Shown: positions 1-11,018 of the stretch, one piece after another
How positions within the stretch are numbered: the first letter of the stretch is position 1
Layout: every line of letters starts with the position of its first letter
Assembly (NCBI GenBank): GCA_905178155.1
Contig: CAJINV010000010.1
Span: 2,472,466-2,536,465 of the forward strand
Origin: Amoebophrya sp. A120
Lineage: Eukaryota > Sar > Dinophyceae > Syndiniales > Amoebophryaceae
Reading direction: 5' to 3'
Length of the DNA: 64,000 bases
Notes under the pieces: generated by a model
The model's input: the letters and a program-made list of their open reading frames with translations, nothing else
The model's database searches: none
What the model was told of the DNA's origin: nothing
Translations under genes and position numbers: made by a program

Positions 1-218
1 AGAAGTCTAGCGAGCCTGTGAGTCTAGGCTGAGGCTGGTCGGTCGGTATTTTATACAGACCCCAGCCCTTCGGCCATTGGTAGCCAGGACCTGAGAACGT
101 TCCCCCAATTAAGAGACGGCAAGCCAATTCGCTTGTGAGATTCTATTTCCGTCTGTATTTCTATTATTCTCAGGTCCCAGGGAGTTACGCCCCTGCCATG
201 GTAGTAAAGAGTATTCTT

Positions 219-700
219 GTCTGGTGAGACGGGGTTGAAATTAAACCCCGGCCAGACATTATTTTCCGCTCCGGTGACCCGTTTCGGTCACTGATTAGGG
301 GCTTTATTTCATCTGGTGAGACAGGGTTGAGATTAAACCCTGGCCAGATAGTTTATTGGTTTTGTCCGGTGAGACGGGGTTGAAATTAAACCCCGGCTGG
401 ACGTGTTATTGCGAGCCCTGACCCGTTTCGGTCAGCGATTCTGGCTTCGCTTTGTCTGGTGAGACGGGGTGGGAATTATACCCCGGCCAGACTTATTATC
501 TTCCGCCCCGGTGACCCGTTTCGGTCACTGATTCCGGGCTTTATTTTATCTGGTGAGACAGGGTTGAGATTAAACCCGGGCCAGATGTTTTATTGAGATT
601 GTCCGGTGAGACGGGGTTGAAATTAAACCCCGGCTGGGCGTGTTATTGCGAGCCCTGATCCATTTCGGTCAGAGATTCTGGCGGCGCTTTGTCTGGTGAT
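219..700. repeat. 235-bp hairpin satellite, two copies plus start of a third
   Basis: A unit of about 235 bp starts at 219, 454 and 689. Each unit holds imperfect hairpins built as GTCTGG-GGGGTT-AAACCCC-CCAGAC, separated by GTGACCCGTTTCGGTCAC palindromes. No gene is apparent. Confidence 0.75.
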
Positions 701-2714
701 GTCTAGGGTTCCTGGTCACGGTCTTTGACCTGGTTCTGGGCGAGCTGTCTCTCTTTACATTTGGTTTCATCTCGCGGTCAATCTCAATGGCCTTGGTTGT
801 TTTTATCCTGACCTTTCTCGGCTGTTTGGCACTGGCGGTAAACGGGCTCCGAGCCCAATCCGTTACCCTTGCAGAGGGGGAGACTGGGATAAGAAAAGCC
901 GGGGGCTTGGTGTATTCAGTTGGGTTTATTGAGCTCCCACAGGGCTTTTTGTATCTGGCCTTTGCCAATTTTACGTTGCGAGAAAGGTCACGGATAAATC
1001 GACCAAGGTCGGCGCTATTTGGTGTCTTTGGCGCCATTGATTGCGCGCTGTTTTGAGGCTGCTACGGGTTTCGATTATATCGCCTGCCTTGCAGGCTGAG
1101 GAAGACTTCCGGTCCCGCATTACGTTGCCCACTGTGTTTTTTGCCTGGGACTTATAAATATTGCTTTCCCGCCTTCCAGGGCTCCGCGGCCTTTTCGATG
1201 GGGCGTGTTGTCCCCCAAATTCATCGCTGGGCCGCTTCGCTCCCTGCGGGTTCTTTGGGGTTGCTTCGGCGCGTGGCTCCTTCGGCGGTGGCGGGGTGCC
1301 CCATCGCGGGCGCTCATGCCCTTCCGGTGAAGACGGCTTCCCACTGGAAGCCTACGATCATCCAAAGGATGATCTATCTCTGGCTGATTCTGTATAAAAT
1401 GAAGCGGCGAGGGACGAGCCCGCAGTTTTATTCTGCCGGCCAGCGTGGAGATAGGCCCAAACGGGCCACCTTGATAGGGTTGCCAGGCATGCGCCTGGCC
1501 GTCGTTCTGTTGGTTCTGCCCTTGCTGGGCTTTGTGCTATTCCTGGGGGTGGCTGCAAGTGCAGCCACACCTTCAGAAAAGGGCAGCAGGGAGATTTACC
1601 GTCGCAGCACCGTTGCTGCGGGTTTTTCTCTCCCACCCCTCCCACCCTGTGTAGTTTGTCTTTCGGCAGAGTGTCTCTCCTCTGCTGTGGCGAGTCTTGG
1701 TTGCTCCTTTCAGCAGTGGCTTTTCGGGACGATGTTTTTCCGGCCATTTAGAGCATGTTGCTTTATGTGGCACCTTGCCAGCAGCTTGTGCTGCAGGTCA
1801 TTTCGAGTTTGCAGGCTGTCGCAGTGGTTTCCATCTCTGGCTTTATCACCTGGTAGCCTTGTGCGGGTCGCAGGTTGTTGTGCCTAGTCTCGTGCTTTTT
1901 GTCACAAGCGCACCGTAGTCGCCTTGCCGTGGCTGTCCATTCTAGGCCTCACCTGCTGAGGAAATCAGTTTTTTGCCAATATGCGCACCAGTTCAGCTTG
2001 CGGGCGACATTTGGTTTTGTGCCATCCGCCCCTGTGGGGTGGCGACGCTTTACGCCATCCCCCGTCCGGTTTGGGGGCGCAGTGAAGTGCCCGCTTTTCA
2101 GTTTAGATGTCTGCATTTTATCGCCACTGCGAGGTGTGGCGCCATGCAATGTCAGGAGCCTTTCTTGGGCGATGAGATGCCACGGGGCACAGTGATTGCG
2201 CCATTCGTCGCTGTAGTCGCGCCCATTAGCAGGCGCGCCTCCTTGCCGGGGTTTCACTTTTCTTGCGGGGAAACGCCTCGGGTTCGTCTTGAGCTACGTA
2301 CCGGCTTGCGTTGGTTGGTGGAATGAGCACGCCGTAAGCGTGCCGGGAGCAGTGCTTGCGCTGTTCTCCCGCGGCACGCGCTTTTGCAGCTTCGGGGTGC
2401 GGTTCGTCGCTTGGTCGACCTGCGATTGAGGCTTGTTGGGGGTTCCTTTGCGATGGTGTTTCTGTGTTTATGGTGCCAACCCCCCCTCGTGCGGCTTTTG
2501 GTGCCGCTTTTCGGGTTCTCGCGCTTCAGTCGAGGGTCGACTGCGCTTCGCCCCGCTCTCCGGGCGCTGCTTCTTATCGGGAGCAGACGGTGTGCCATTC
2601 TACTAGCCTGGTCGGGCATAATAAAACTCGCGCGGGAGCGGGCCCGGGGCGCCAAATCTTGCACAGGAGCAGGCGAGGGGTTGCCACGCTTCACAAGTGA
2701 GCGCATTTTTGTCC
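701..2714. other. Non-coding stretch, no gene recognised
   Basis: Short overlapping open frames occur on both strands, but none has a recognisable domain, an introner or coding-like codon use. From about 1150 to 2400 the sequence is T/G-rich on the plus strand, with many degenerate CTTCGG/TGCGGG words. Confidence 0.5.
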
Positions 2715-3560
2715 TTCGCTGGCCCTGTGGATTGCAATTATGTGCCTACCTGGCCTCATCAATCCCAATTACTGGCCCCACATGCCTGAGAAATTACAAT
2801 CGCGCGCGCCCTCAGCCCCATGGATTGCAATCCTGTGCGCAGCGGGCCCCGTGGATCGCAATCTTGCGCGCGGTGGCCCTGTGGATCACAATCCTGCGCG
2901 CGATGCGCCCTGTGGGTCGCGATCTTGCACGCTGCAGACCCCGTGGATCGCGATCCTGCGCGCCGCGTGTCCCGTGGATCGCGATCCTGTGCGCGTCGAG
3001 CCCCGCGGTCGCCGGTCCGTGCTCCGGGTCGCCTGTCCGCACCCGGGGTCGCCGGTCCGCGCCCGCGGTTGCCGGTCCGATCCCGCGGCCGGCGGCCCGC
3101 GCGGGAGGGGCCTAAAGGCGCCGAATCTCGCGCGGGAGGGGCCCAGGGGCGTCAAATCCCGCGCGAGAGCGGCCACCATCTGTCGAAGCTTGGGCTCAAG
3201 CGCGTCAAATCTCGCACCGGGGCGGCCCGGAGGCGTCAAATTTTGCGCACGGGCGGCCCCGGGATGTGAATTCTTGCGCGGGGGCTTCATAGGGGTATCA
3301 GACGTTGCGCGGGGGCCGCCTGGGGGCGTCAATCCTCGCGCGGCCGCGGCCCGGGGGCGCCGCAAGAGCGGCCGGAGGGCGTCAAGCCGCACGCGAGGAC
3401 GGCCGGGGGCGGGGCGTCAAACCCCGCGCGGGGGCGCGCCAAACCTCGCGCAAGGACGGCCGGGGGGAGGCGCCAGACCTCGCGCGGGGATAGCAGGGGG
3501 ACGCTAAATCTTGCGCGGGGACGTCTCCTTCGCCAGGGCGGCGGCCCGGGGGCGTCTCCT
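2715..3560. repeat. GC-rich compound tandem repeats
   Basis: Three successive arrays are visible. At about 2818-3000 there are roughly six 30-bp units around GTGGATCGCGATCCTGCGCG. At about 3000-3100 there are 18-bp units around GGTCGCCGGTCCGCGCCC. At about 3100-3530 there are units of about 30 bp around GGCGTCAAATCTCGCGCG. Unit lengths divisible by three keep several frames open by accident, so the long open frames here are not called as genes. Confidence 0.75.
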
Positions 3561-4101
3561 TCGCCAGGATTACTAACGGAGCAAGGGTAGAAGTAGAGCG
3601 CCCCTCGCCCTTCACCCGAGAAACCTGAGCGATCGTGGTCTCAAGTCATTTCAAGCCGGCCGACCGGATCCGCGAAATGACGGCCTGCGCTCTTATTTGT
3701 GCACTAGAATTAGATAAAAGAAAGCCGCCCGGCTCGCGTTGGGCAATCGCCTCGCAAGAAGTGCCTGCGATTTGTTTCGATCCGCACCACCAAGGAACGC
3801 TACGGGCCGCGGTTCCTCAGATAGTCGAGAGGCCCTCTCGGTTCGTTCGTGTCCTCGCAATAGTCTCCAAGAAGAAGAACAGTTTCAGAGTGCATTCGCG
3901 ATAAGAATATTAGTGGAGATGTTTCGGAGCTGGTCTGGAGTGAGTGAGCTTCTTGATGGAGTCCCCCTTGGCAATCGAAGTTGAGTGCAAAACGTCTTTC
4001 GCACGTGGCAACCCTTCACGCAGTCGCTTTCAGACCGTAGTAGGAACTTTTTTTTTCTCGTTGCAAGAGCACTGTTATACTGATCCCCCGCAGCCCACAC
4101 C
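3561..4101. other. Upstream region of the F-box gene
   Basis: No gene or repeat is seen. A T-run at 4049-4056 lies 46 bp before the F-box start codon. Confidence 0.4.
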
Positions 4102-7100
4102 ATGATCGCTTTCCGCGCGGACCCGCTGGAGCTTCTCTTCGGGAACGAGAACAGAAATCACACCGCCGCTTCGAAGCGTAGTGAGAGTTTATTTGGGAAC
4201 AACCGCGGCGGCGCTCCTTCCGATCAGGCGTTCTTTCGCCGGGCGCGGAGCAAGAGAAGCAGCGCAATCGGACAACGATCGCACCACGCGCAGCAAGGAC
4301 CACTTACGGATGAGGAAAGCTGCTTGTCTGTCGAAGCCACCACCAATGCCGGGCCGACGGGATCCGACAAGCCACGAACGCGAATTTTTTCCAAGAGAAA
4401 TCGCGAGTCGGTTGTCTATGTACTCGGGGACGCGGAACAAGAAGGAGAGGACAGCGCGGGCTACTTCGCTGCGGAAGACGGCGGTGAGAACGGAGTAGAA
4501 TTCCGGATCAACAAGAACCGAGCATCCTCAAGCAGCAATTCCACCAGTTACCAATCTTCTGAGTCTCCGCGCACAGACATCCAGGTCCCCTCGGTACTAT
4601 CTTCGGAAGACGATCGTCTGTGGAGTTTGGGCAACGGTTTCTCCGTGGTGAATGGCAACTCCGCGTTTTATTTTCCGACCAGCGGTAGCGTTCGCGGGCC
4701 GCGGCGCCGCCAAACTCCCGTTCGCGGATTCCTTCGCGCGCCGGAGCGTGTACTACTAGTTGAATCTTCCTCCTCCGACCGTGGAGACGGGAAAATGCAG
4801 ATCTTCTCTGACAAAAGCCAAACGGATATGGTCTCCTCCGGCTCGGCAAAGGAAGCTGAGCAGAGATCAGCCCCGGTTTCGGTGTTGCCAAGATCCGCAC
4901 AAGGCATCGTCGAGGGATCATGCGACGTGGACCTACTTTCATCTGCGCATCAAGAAAGCCTCAGCGAGCTCCGAGTGCCGGGGGCCGTTGCGGAACGTGG
5001 TCAGAGCACTAGCGGGTTCTTGGGAAACGACGAAAAAGCCGACAAAAGGCAACAACCCAAGTCGCGATCCTCCACGACAAGCACGACGGCGAGCGAGCAA
5101 GATGTAGACCGCAGCGTGGAAAATTTGCGAGGAGACGGGCCGCGGTTTGGTGCCACGTCAGGTATTATTAGCCCAGAGGTCGTCGTTCCAGGGGATTTCA
5201 AAACTACGGCAGGACCGACGACGACCTGTGCGTCCTGCCCGGACGAGGTGGACCTCCTTCCCGACCCGCTGTGGTTTCATATTTTTCTCTATCTCCCGGC
5301 GTCCGACTGGGTTTCGCTGTCGGCAACGAACGGCTTTTTTTACCAACTCGCGGTGACGGCGCAGGACCTGCTGGCGGCCCGGATCTCCCCGCTGCAGTTG
5401 GTGCCGAGTAGGAACAATATGGGACGAGCTGGAGGACCTGCGCCGGGTGAGCAGCATCCCTGGAGGGGTTGTGCAGCTGTGGAAGTAGATGCAAGCCTTG
5501 ATGTTAATACGAGGACACCAGGCAAGAGTACTAACTTCGCACCGGAACAACTAAGTTTATACTCTTTGCAGCGACTGGCGCGGCTGGAAGAGTGCTACGT
5601 CTTCGACGTTTTCGACCAGGTCGGGGAACCCGACTCGCAGAGGAAAGTATCCGTGGACTTCCGTGGCGACGAGGCCATTCAAGGTGTGAAGGACTTGGTG
5701 GTAAAGCACGTCCAGCACTACACTAGCAGCAGCAGCGGCCGAGGACAGGATGCTGAAACACCAGCGTCGGAGGTCGCGGACGGGAAGATCGGCTCCGGGC
5801 TTTTTGCGGGCGCGGAAGGAGGTGCGCAGTTCTGCATCCAGAGATGGAACCAGTTTCGTGCCTGGTGCCAGACGGTCGAGTGGATCGACCGGCACGCGCT
5901 GCTGGGGAACACGGCGGCGAGCGCGGCCGGGAGAGGGATTGAGAGGCTCGTCGATAAAGTAGAGAACGAACAAACGCGGGGGCCCACAGAGGAGAAGCTG
6001 TCGGGGTGTGCGACGAAAATGACGTTCTTGCCGGCGTCGTCTTCCTCGTCTTCAACTGCATGCCTGCGTTCAGCCACCTCGAGACGTTCTGGTACTGTAA
6101 GCCCTACTTCCGCGGTCGGAGAAAGCCACGAGGGAACGAAGCACAGTCATCTCTCGTCTTCGGGACAAGAAAAAGCGTTTGTTTCACCGCAACATAAACA
6201 GAGACGCACCACCCGAGAAATGACTGCAGCTACCACAACTACCGAGGACGAAATTTTCCCGCTGCACCTCCCGCCCCAGCCGCGCACTTCGTTCCTCCGG
6301 CTGCCCCTCACCCCGCGGTGCGAGTACTTCCGCCGAGTCGGACTTCCGGCCGGGGTCCTTCCGGGGCGGATCAGCGTGCGGTTCCGGCTGCAGAATTTGT
6401 TCGCGGAGGAGCGGGAGGACGGCGACCGCGGGCTCCTTCCGGCCGAAGACCACCAGCGCGGGTTGTTCACCTGCGTGTGGCGGAGCGGGGGCGCGACGGA
6501 AGTCGGCAAACTGGAGTTCCGCAACAAGCATCGTCAAGTCTTCGCGAGCATCGGGCTCCGCCGCCCGTGGCTGAAGCGGTTCGCCAAACCACGGGGAAAG
6601 GGCAGTATCTGGGGACGAAAAGCCTTTGCTTTACCGCGACTGCCCTCGATGCCGTTTCGTACGATATTAACCCGGTGCAGTAATTCTTGTGCAACGGAGA
6701 TGAAGAACCCCAACAATAAAGCAGCAACTGGTGCGGCCAGTACTATCGAAGCAGCGGCCGGGAATGGTGGAAGTAAGAATGACTCTTCCTCCGAGGGACG
6801 AGAACAACAAGAACCGGGTTATCATGATGAAGAAGCTGCTGGTACTGGTGCGCCGTCCTCGTGCGCAGACACGGATTCGTCCACCAGCGACGAGGAGCCA
6901 GACGTGACGGCGACGAAGCAGGCGTTTTTTCTGGACGTCAAGCAGTACGCGAACTTCCACTGCCGGGTGCCCGACGTGCGAAACCCCGCCGGCCCCTGGC
7001 AGGACCACTTCACAAATGACCTGCTGCTGGAGGGAACGGCCCAGCTGGAAATCACGGAGGCAGAGGAAAAGGATTGGATCGATGTGGATTTTATAAGATA

Positions 7101-7443
7101 CGATGATTTTTACGGTGCTCCGTATTTTTCGGAAGATGATGATGATGCGCGTGGTTCTTATCATCCGACGTGTACAACTACTTCTACTTCCGCACGTGGT
7201 AGTTTGTCCAAGCCCGCGTTGCAGATCTGGTGCAATAAGATGCTGGTCGCTGGCGTCTCGACGAAAGAGGCGTTCAAAAAGGTGGAGAAGCGGTTGAAGA
7301 GCCGCGTCCACCACCGCTTGGAGACCGACCTAGAAACGGTGGAGTTGCGAGGCGGCGCCGCTCCAGACCCGCAGGGACAGCAAGCGAGCCGGGCGTGCAG
7401 CGTGAATTTTGACTTGCAACACATTTTGTATGCGAGAAAGTAG
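4102..7443 (+). CDS. F-box domain protein, single exon
   Basis: An uninterrupted 1113-residue frame starts at the first in-frame ATG and ends at TAG. Residues about 384-428 read as an F-box (LPDPLWFHIFLYLPASDW, then a Ser/Leu/Ala helix). F-box proteins normally recruit substrates to SCF ubiquitin ligases; that role is family knowledge, and no Skp1 partner is seen here. The first 380 residues are Ser/Arg/Glu-rich and probably disordered. The C-terminal half has two ordered-looking blocks, near residues 733-830 and 940-1010, separated by acidic and Ser-rich linkers; no substrate-binding repeat (LRR, WD40 or Kelch) was recognised. The gene carries no introner, unlike every other long gene in the window, which could reflect a retroposed origin. 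Codon use is GC-rich at third positions throughout. Confidence 0.75.
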   Translation: MIAFRADPLELLFGNENRNHTAASKRSESLFGNNRGGAPSDQAFFRRARSKRSSAIGQRSHHAQQGPLTDEESCLSVEATTNAGPTGSDKPRTRIFSKRNRESVVYVLGDAEQEGEDSAGYFAAEDGGENGVEFRINKNRASSSSNSTSYQSSESPRTDIQVPSVLSSEDDRLWSLGNGFSVVNGNSAFYFPTSGSVRGPRRRQTPVRGFLRAPERVLLVESSSSDRGDGKMQIFSDKSQTDMVSSGSAKEAEQRSAPVSVLPRSAQGIVEGSCDVDLLSSAHQESLSELRVPGAVAERGQSTSGFLGNDEKADKRQQPKSRSSTTSTTASEQDVDRSVENLRGDGPRFGATSGIISPEVVVPGDFKTTAGPTTTCASCPDEVDLLPDPLWFHIFLYLPASDWVSLSATNGFFYQLAVTAQDLLAARISPLQLVPSRNNMGRAGGPAPGEQHPWRGCAAVEVDASLDVNTRTPGKSTNFAPEQLSLYSLQRLARLEECYVFDVFDQVGEPDSQRKVSVDFRGDEAIQGVKDLVVKHVQHYTSSSSGRGQDAETPASEVADGKIGSGLFAGAEGGAQFCIQRWNQFRAWCQTVEWIDRHALLGNTAASAAGRGIERLVDKVENEQTRGPTEEKLSGCATKMTFLPASSSSSSTACLRSATSRRSGTVSPTSAVGESHEGTKHSHLSSSGQEKAFVSPQHKQRRTTREMTAATTTTEDEIFPLHLPPQPRTSFLRLPLTPRCEYFRRVGLPAGVLPGRISVRFRLQNLFAEEREDGDRGLLPAEDHQRGLFTCVWRSGGATEVGKLEFRNKHRQVFASIGLRRPWLKRFAKPRGKGSIWGRKAFALPRLPSMPFRTILTRCSNSCATEMKNPNNKAATGAASTIEAAAGNGGSKNDSSSEGREQQEPGYHDEEAAGTGAPSSCADTDSSTSDEEPDVTATKQAFFLDVKQYANFHCRVPDVRNPAGPWQDHFTNDLLLEGTAQLEITEAEEKDWIDVDFIRYDDFYGAPYFSEDDDDARGSYHPTCTTTSTSARGSLSKPALQIWCNKMLVAGVSTKEAFKKVEKRLKSRVHHRLETDLETVELRGGAAPDPQGQQASRACSVNFDLQHILYARK

Positions 7444-8439
7444 CTGCAGAGTAGCGAAAAACTTTTAGACGTTGTTTTACTAATGTAGACCAACCAAAAT
7501 GAATAATATTGTCTTACAACTACCCGGTTGTGAAGATATTTTCGGTTTCGCTGTCTGTTTCTCAGTCATTCTCCTGGAGCTTCAAATTTCATGGAAGAGC
7601 CTTGATATTGAAAGACCTTGTCGGATTTCTCCTGTTTATTCTAGAGTCAATAGCAGATTTGCCTCGCCTCTTTTCCTTGTGGCGAACCATTCCAAGAAAA
7701 CAGAACCTAGTTACTCACAACACTTCTCTGCGTGTAGTTCGCAGAACTTGAGCTTCGTTTTGTGTATACTTCTCCTACGTGACGTTGCAACCTTCGTCAA
7801 AAATCACAGAGCTTTTGCTTTAGAGGTTTGGTTTTGTTTATTTCAGGCGACGAAAAATAAATGTAGCAAAGGCAAATCAATGGAACTGATGTTTAAATTT
7901 TCTTCGTCGAATCCCCAAGAAGCTGAAGGTGATCAGGGTGCAAGCATCGCGCGGTACCGCCACTGCAGCTGGTTTGTTCTGCAGAATGGGGACTGCTGTT
8001 TCGGTGCGGCTACAGAAAAAAATGACTGCTGCACCGTGGAGGTCTCCGGGGGTGGGGATGCTTGTAAGTAGTTAGTCGGAAACTCCAAGTAAAAGTTTTG
8101 TGTTACGCATCTGATTCGATCACTCAAGATTCCGCTCTGTTTCGTCCCTCGGTCTAAATGCAAACATAACTCATGTCACGGCAACTAGTCGTCAATCTAC
8201 TGCATTCTTTATTTTTGTTTAGAAGCCGTGCCGTATTGTGCCTTTTCATTCTAGTTTTTTTCACCTGCTGTTCCCCAAATAAAATTCGCTTCGAGCTTCG
8301 AGCAGTGCCGCTTTGAATCACAAAATACCCTTGAGCTACTCGTCATGGCCACGGGGTACTCCGAAGCTGACCTGAATTGACGAACAGCTTCCAGAGCTCC
8401 GAATCTGACCTGAATTGACGACAAAAAACAGCCGCAAAA
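7444..8439. other. Intergenic region with weak ORF
   Basis: A 190-codon open frame at 7499-8071 lacks GC-rich third positions and any domain, so I do not call it a gene. The last 80 bp before the SWEET start hold a direct repeat, listed separately. Confidence 0.4.
8360..8421 (+). repeat. 24-bp direct repeat upstream of SWEET start
   Basis: TCCGAAGCTGACCTGAATTG-ACGA at 8360-8383 recurs with one mismatch at 8398-8421, ending 18 bp before the start codon. It could be a 5'UTR or promoter element; the function is unknown. Confidence 0.6.
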
Positions 8440-11018
8440 ATGGCCGACGCCTTCCGTCTTTTCCTGGAGTTTTGCTGTGCGAGCTTTCCGATTGTGCTGT
8501 TCTCCGCGCCCGTAACGGTGTTTTACGAGCAGAGATATGTCACGAAGCAGCCGAAGATCGACATGCCGCCCCTCCCGATTACCGGAATGATCATGCAGTG
8601 CGGGCTGTGGCTGCCGTTCTGCATTTTGAACGAGCTCCACGAGGGGACCATTCCGAACGTGTGGGGGGTCGTCGCCGGGGTCGCGTTTCTGGTGCTGTAC
8701 AAGAAGAATTACAAGTATGAGAGTGCTGCACAACTCCCCCGCCTCTCCCTCATTTGTATAGCATGAACGGCAATACAAGCGTCAGCAAGAGTGCCGGCTT
8801 TGCATGATAGATTTGCACAGGAGTGTGCGACTGTTTGGGAAGATTCCGGAGTTTGTCATGCATAATTAATAGTGACAGGAGGGACAGTCTGGAGTTGGTG
8901 TTTTGCATTAGAAATGAGAACGAGGGGGAGCTGTGCACTGTCATAACAGGCCGGAGGTGTACGGGAAGGAACTGTACTGGCAGACCATCGGCATCTTGGC
9001 GATTATTGCGAGGAAAAATCCTTCCTCCCCGTATTGAAAAGGACGTTTTTGATGCTGGATTGGTGTACACAAATCGACTTGTATTGCTAAAAGGCCAAGG
9101 GACATTGCTGTGACCACCTGAATTGCAGGCAATTTGTCATCAAGGTGTTTCCCGCTTCCACTCGCCTCCTGTCATGCGGAAGATGCAAGGCTTTCCCACG
9201 CCAGCCAGCACTACAGTCTGTCTTTTGTTCTAGCATGGCAACGTGGTAGCAAATCATGCGACACAAATCACCGCTTTAGTATGGGGAGAGGGGATTTTTC
9301 ATTTTGATAGCGATGATCTTTTCTTTACTCGTCGTCATGCTCCTCATCGCCGTCGACATTATGGATGACGAAGCGCAACAGGACCTGTTCGCAGCCACCG
9401 TCGGCTACATTGCCTGCTGCGTCTCCTGCGTGTTTCTCGCGCACCCGGTTATCGGGATGGTGCGGACCGTGTTGACGAAGAATGTGAACGTGATGGGCTC
9501 CTTCGCCATGAACCTGGTCGCGCTGCTCGCCGTATCAAATGCAAAAATGTCTGGGTCGGGGAGACTCCGAGATTTGTCATGCAGTTTTTCCAAGCTCCCT
9601 CACGTCTGGAATGCAGGGCCTAGCGTCACAGGTTCTGCAGCTCCTTGGTCATGCGTATTCTGGATGAGAAATGCACTCTCAGCATGGCCAGAAGTGGGCA
9701 CCTTTTGCACGTTTATGCATCACAGATCTTATTTGTAGTATCCGAAACACGCATCACAAGTTCGGATCCTTCCAGACCCAGACATTTTTGCATTTGATAC
9801 GCTGGCACAGTCTGGATCCTCAACGGGGCTTTGTTCGTACCCGACGAAGTGAAGGCGGTGATCATCACCCCCAACGCGTGCGCCGTCGTGTGCAACGTCG
9901 CGGCGTTTGTTGCCCGGTGGAAGCTGCGGAACGAAAAACCACTACCCGATTTATCAATTGCAAAAATGTCAGGGTCTGGGAAAATGCAAGATTTGTCATG
10001 CTTGTCTGGCATGACTGTTAATTCTGTGATGCTTAGGCGCAAAAAGATCTTCTTGCCTGTCATGCAAAAATGGAGCCTGCCATGCGGATTACGCAACACG
10101 CAGGAGCTCAAAAACTTGTCATGCGCGGTCACCGATTGCAGTGAGCTCATTGTTCACAGACTTGCATCACAAGTTTCTAGACCCAGACATTTTTGCATTT
10201 GATACGAATCTGTGTTCGACGAAAAGATTGCCGCGAGTGACAGTTTATCAACTGTAAAAATGTCTGGGTCTGGAAGAATCCAACTTGTCATGCTGATTTT
10301 GGATTCTAAAAAAATCTGTATTGCATGAGCAGCAAAGAGAGTCCAAGTTTTGCTACACGGACGGAGCATTTGTCATGCGGTATAGGCATCAGGAAGCCCT
10401 CACAAAATCTGTGATGCTAGGGCATGCATCACAGACATCAGGAGTCATGCAAAATGTGCATGACAAGCCTGGCAATCTTCCAGACCCAGACATTTTTACA
10501 TTTGATACAGTTGGCTTTTGAAGTGTCTCTTCGGGAAGGGAAAGGAGCAGGACGAGATGGCCAGCAGCGTCGTCGTGCCAACGGGGGAAGGAAGTACTAG
10601 GACAAGCGGAGGAAATAAAGTCGACGCGGGAATAGATTGTACAGCAACGGCTGTCGATCTGGAAGAAGTGGCGGAACAAGGAGGTGGTAATTCTTCAGCG
10701 TTGGGTGGAACGACTGCTCTCACGACAGCCAAGGAGGACAAGTCTTCTTCTGCGACCTTGTCAACGACGGCGGAGTATGAATTGCAAAGGTATCGCACTA
10801 ATAGAATTCTTGCAATACAAATTAGCTCAGCATGACAAATAGATTTTGTGATGCGGATTCAGCTCAAGAAAGAGATTTGTAATGCATCTAATGGAGCTCA
10901 AGAACGAACCAATTACTAGTACTACGAGTGCGATACTTTTGCAATTCATACGGAGCTCTACCAGCTATCCGCACCGGAGGAAGAATTGCAGGGAGGGGGC
11001 GACGAGGAGGCTTTGTAG
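8440..11018 (+). CDS. SWEET (MtN3/saliva) family sugar transporter
   Basis: Exons: 8440-8715, 8951-9003, 9315-9532, 9805-9951, 10210-10245, 10513-10775 and 10956-11018. Joined, they give 351 residues from ATG to TAG. Seven hydrophobic segments are visible, in the 3+1+3 arrangement of eukaryotic SWEETs. Diagnostic stretches are the first-repeat PITGMIMQCGLWLPF...IPNVWG and the second-repeat TKNVNVMG...VWILNGALF...ITPNACAVV, which match the family pattern of Trp and Asn around the pore. SWEETs are uniporters for mono- or disaccharides in plasma or vacuolar membranes; the substrate here cannot be read from sequence. The last 115 residues are a Ser/Thr/Gly/acidic cytosolic tail. All six introns are introners (families E, C, A, A, A, D), and each removal keeps the frame. 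Confidence 0.9.
8716..8945. mobile_element. Introner family E, SWEET intron 1
   Basis: Inverted ends GTGCTGCACAACTCCCCC / GGGGGAGCTGTGCAC. Target duplication ACAAG/ACAGG. Phase 0. Confidence 0.85.
9004..9309. mobile_element. Introner family C, SWEET intron 2
   Basis: Left end GAGGAAAAATCC, right end GGGGATTTTTCATTTTGATA. Target duplication GCGAT on both sides. Phase 2. Confidence 0.9.
9533..9799. mobile_element. Introner family A, SWEET intron 3
   Basis: Ends TATCAAATGCAAAAATG and CATTTTTGCATTTGATA. Target duplication CGCCG/CGCTG. Phase 1. Confidence 0.9.
9952..10204. mobile_element. Introner family A, SWEET intron 4
   Basis: Target duplication CGATT/CGAAT. Phase 1. The internal arms carry TTGTCATGC and GCATCACAA. 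Confidence 0.9.
10246..10507. mobile_element. Introner family A, SWEET intron 5
   Basis: Target duplication CAGTT on both sides. Phase 1. Left end is TATCAACTG. Confidence 0.9.
10776..10950. mobile_element. Introner family D, SWEET intron 6
   Basis: Ends GAATTGCAAAGGTATCGCAC and GTGCGATACTTTTGCAATTC. Target duplication CGGAG. Phase 0. Confidence 0.9.

Noticed and set aside
241..700. CRISPR-like array
   Set aside because: Repeats are long hairpins in a higher-order 235-bp unit, without short unique spacers, in eukaryotic DNA.
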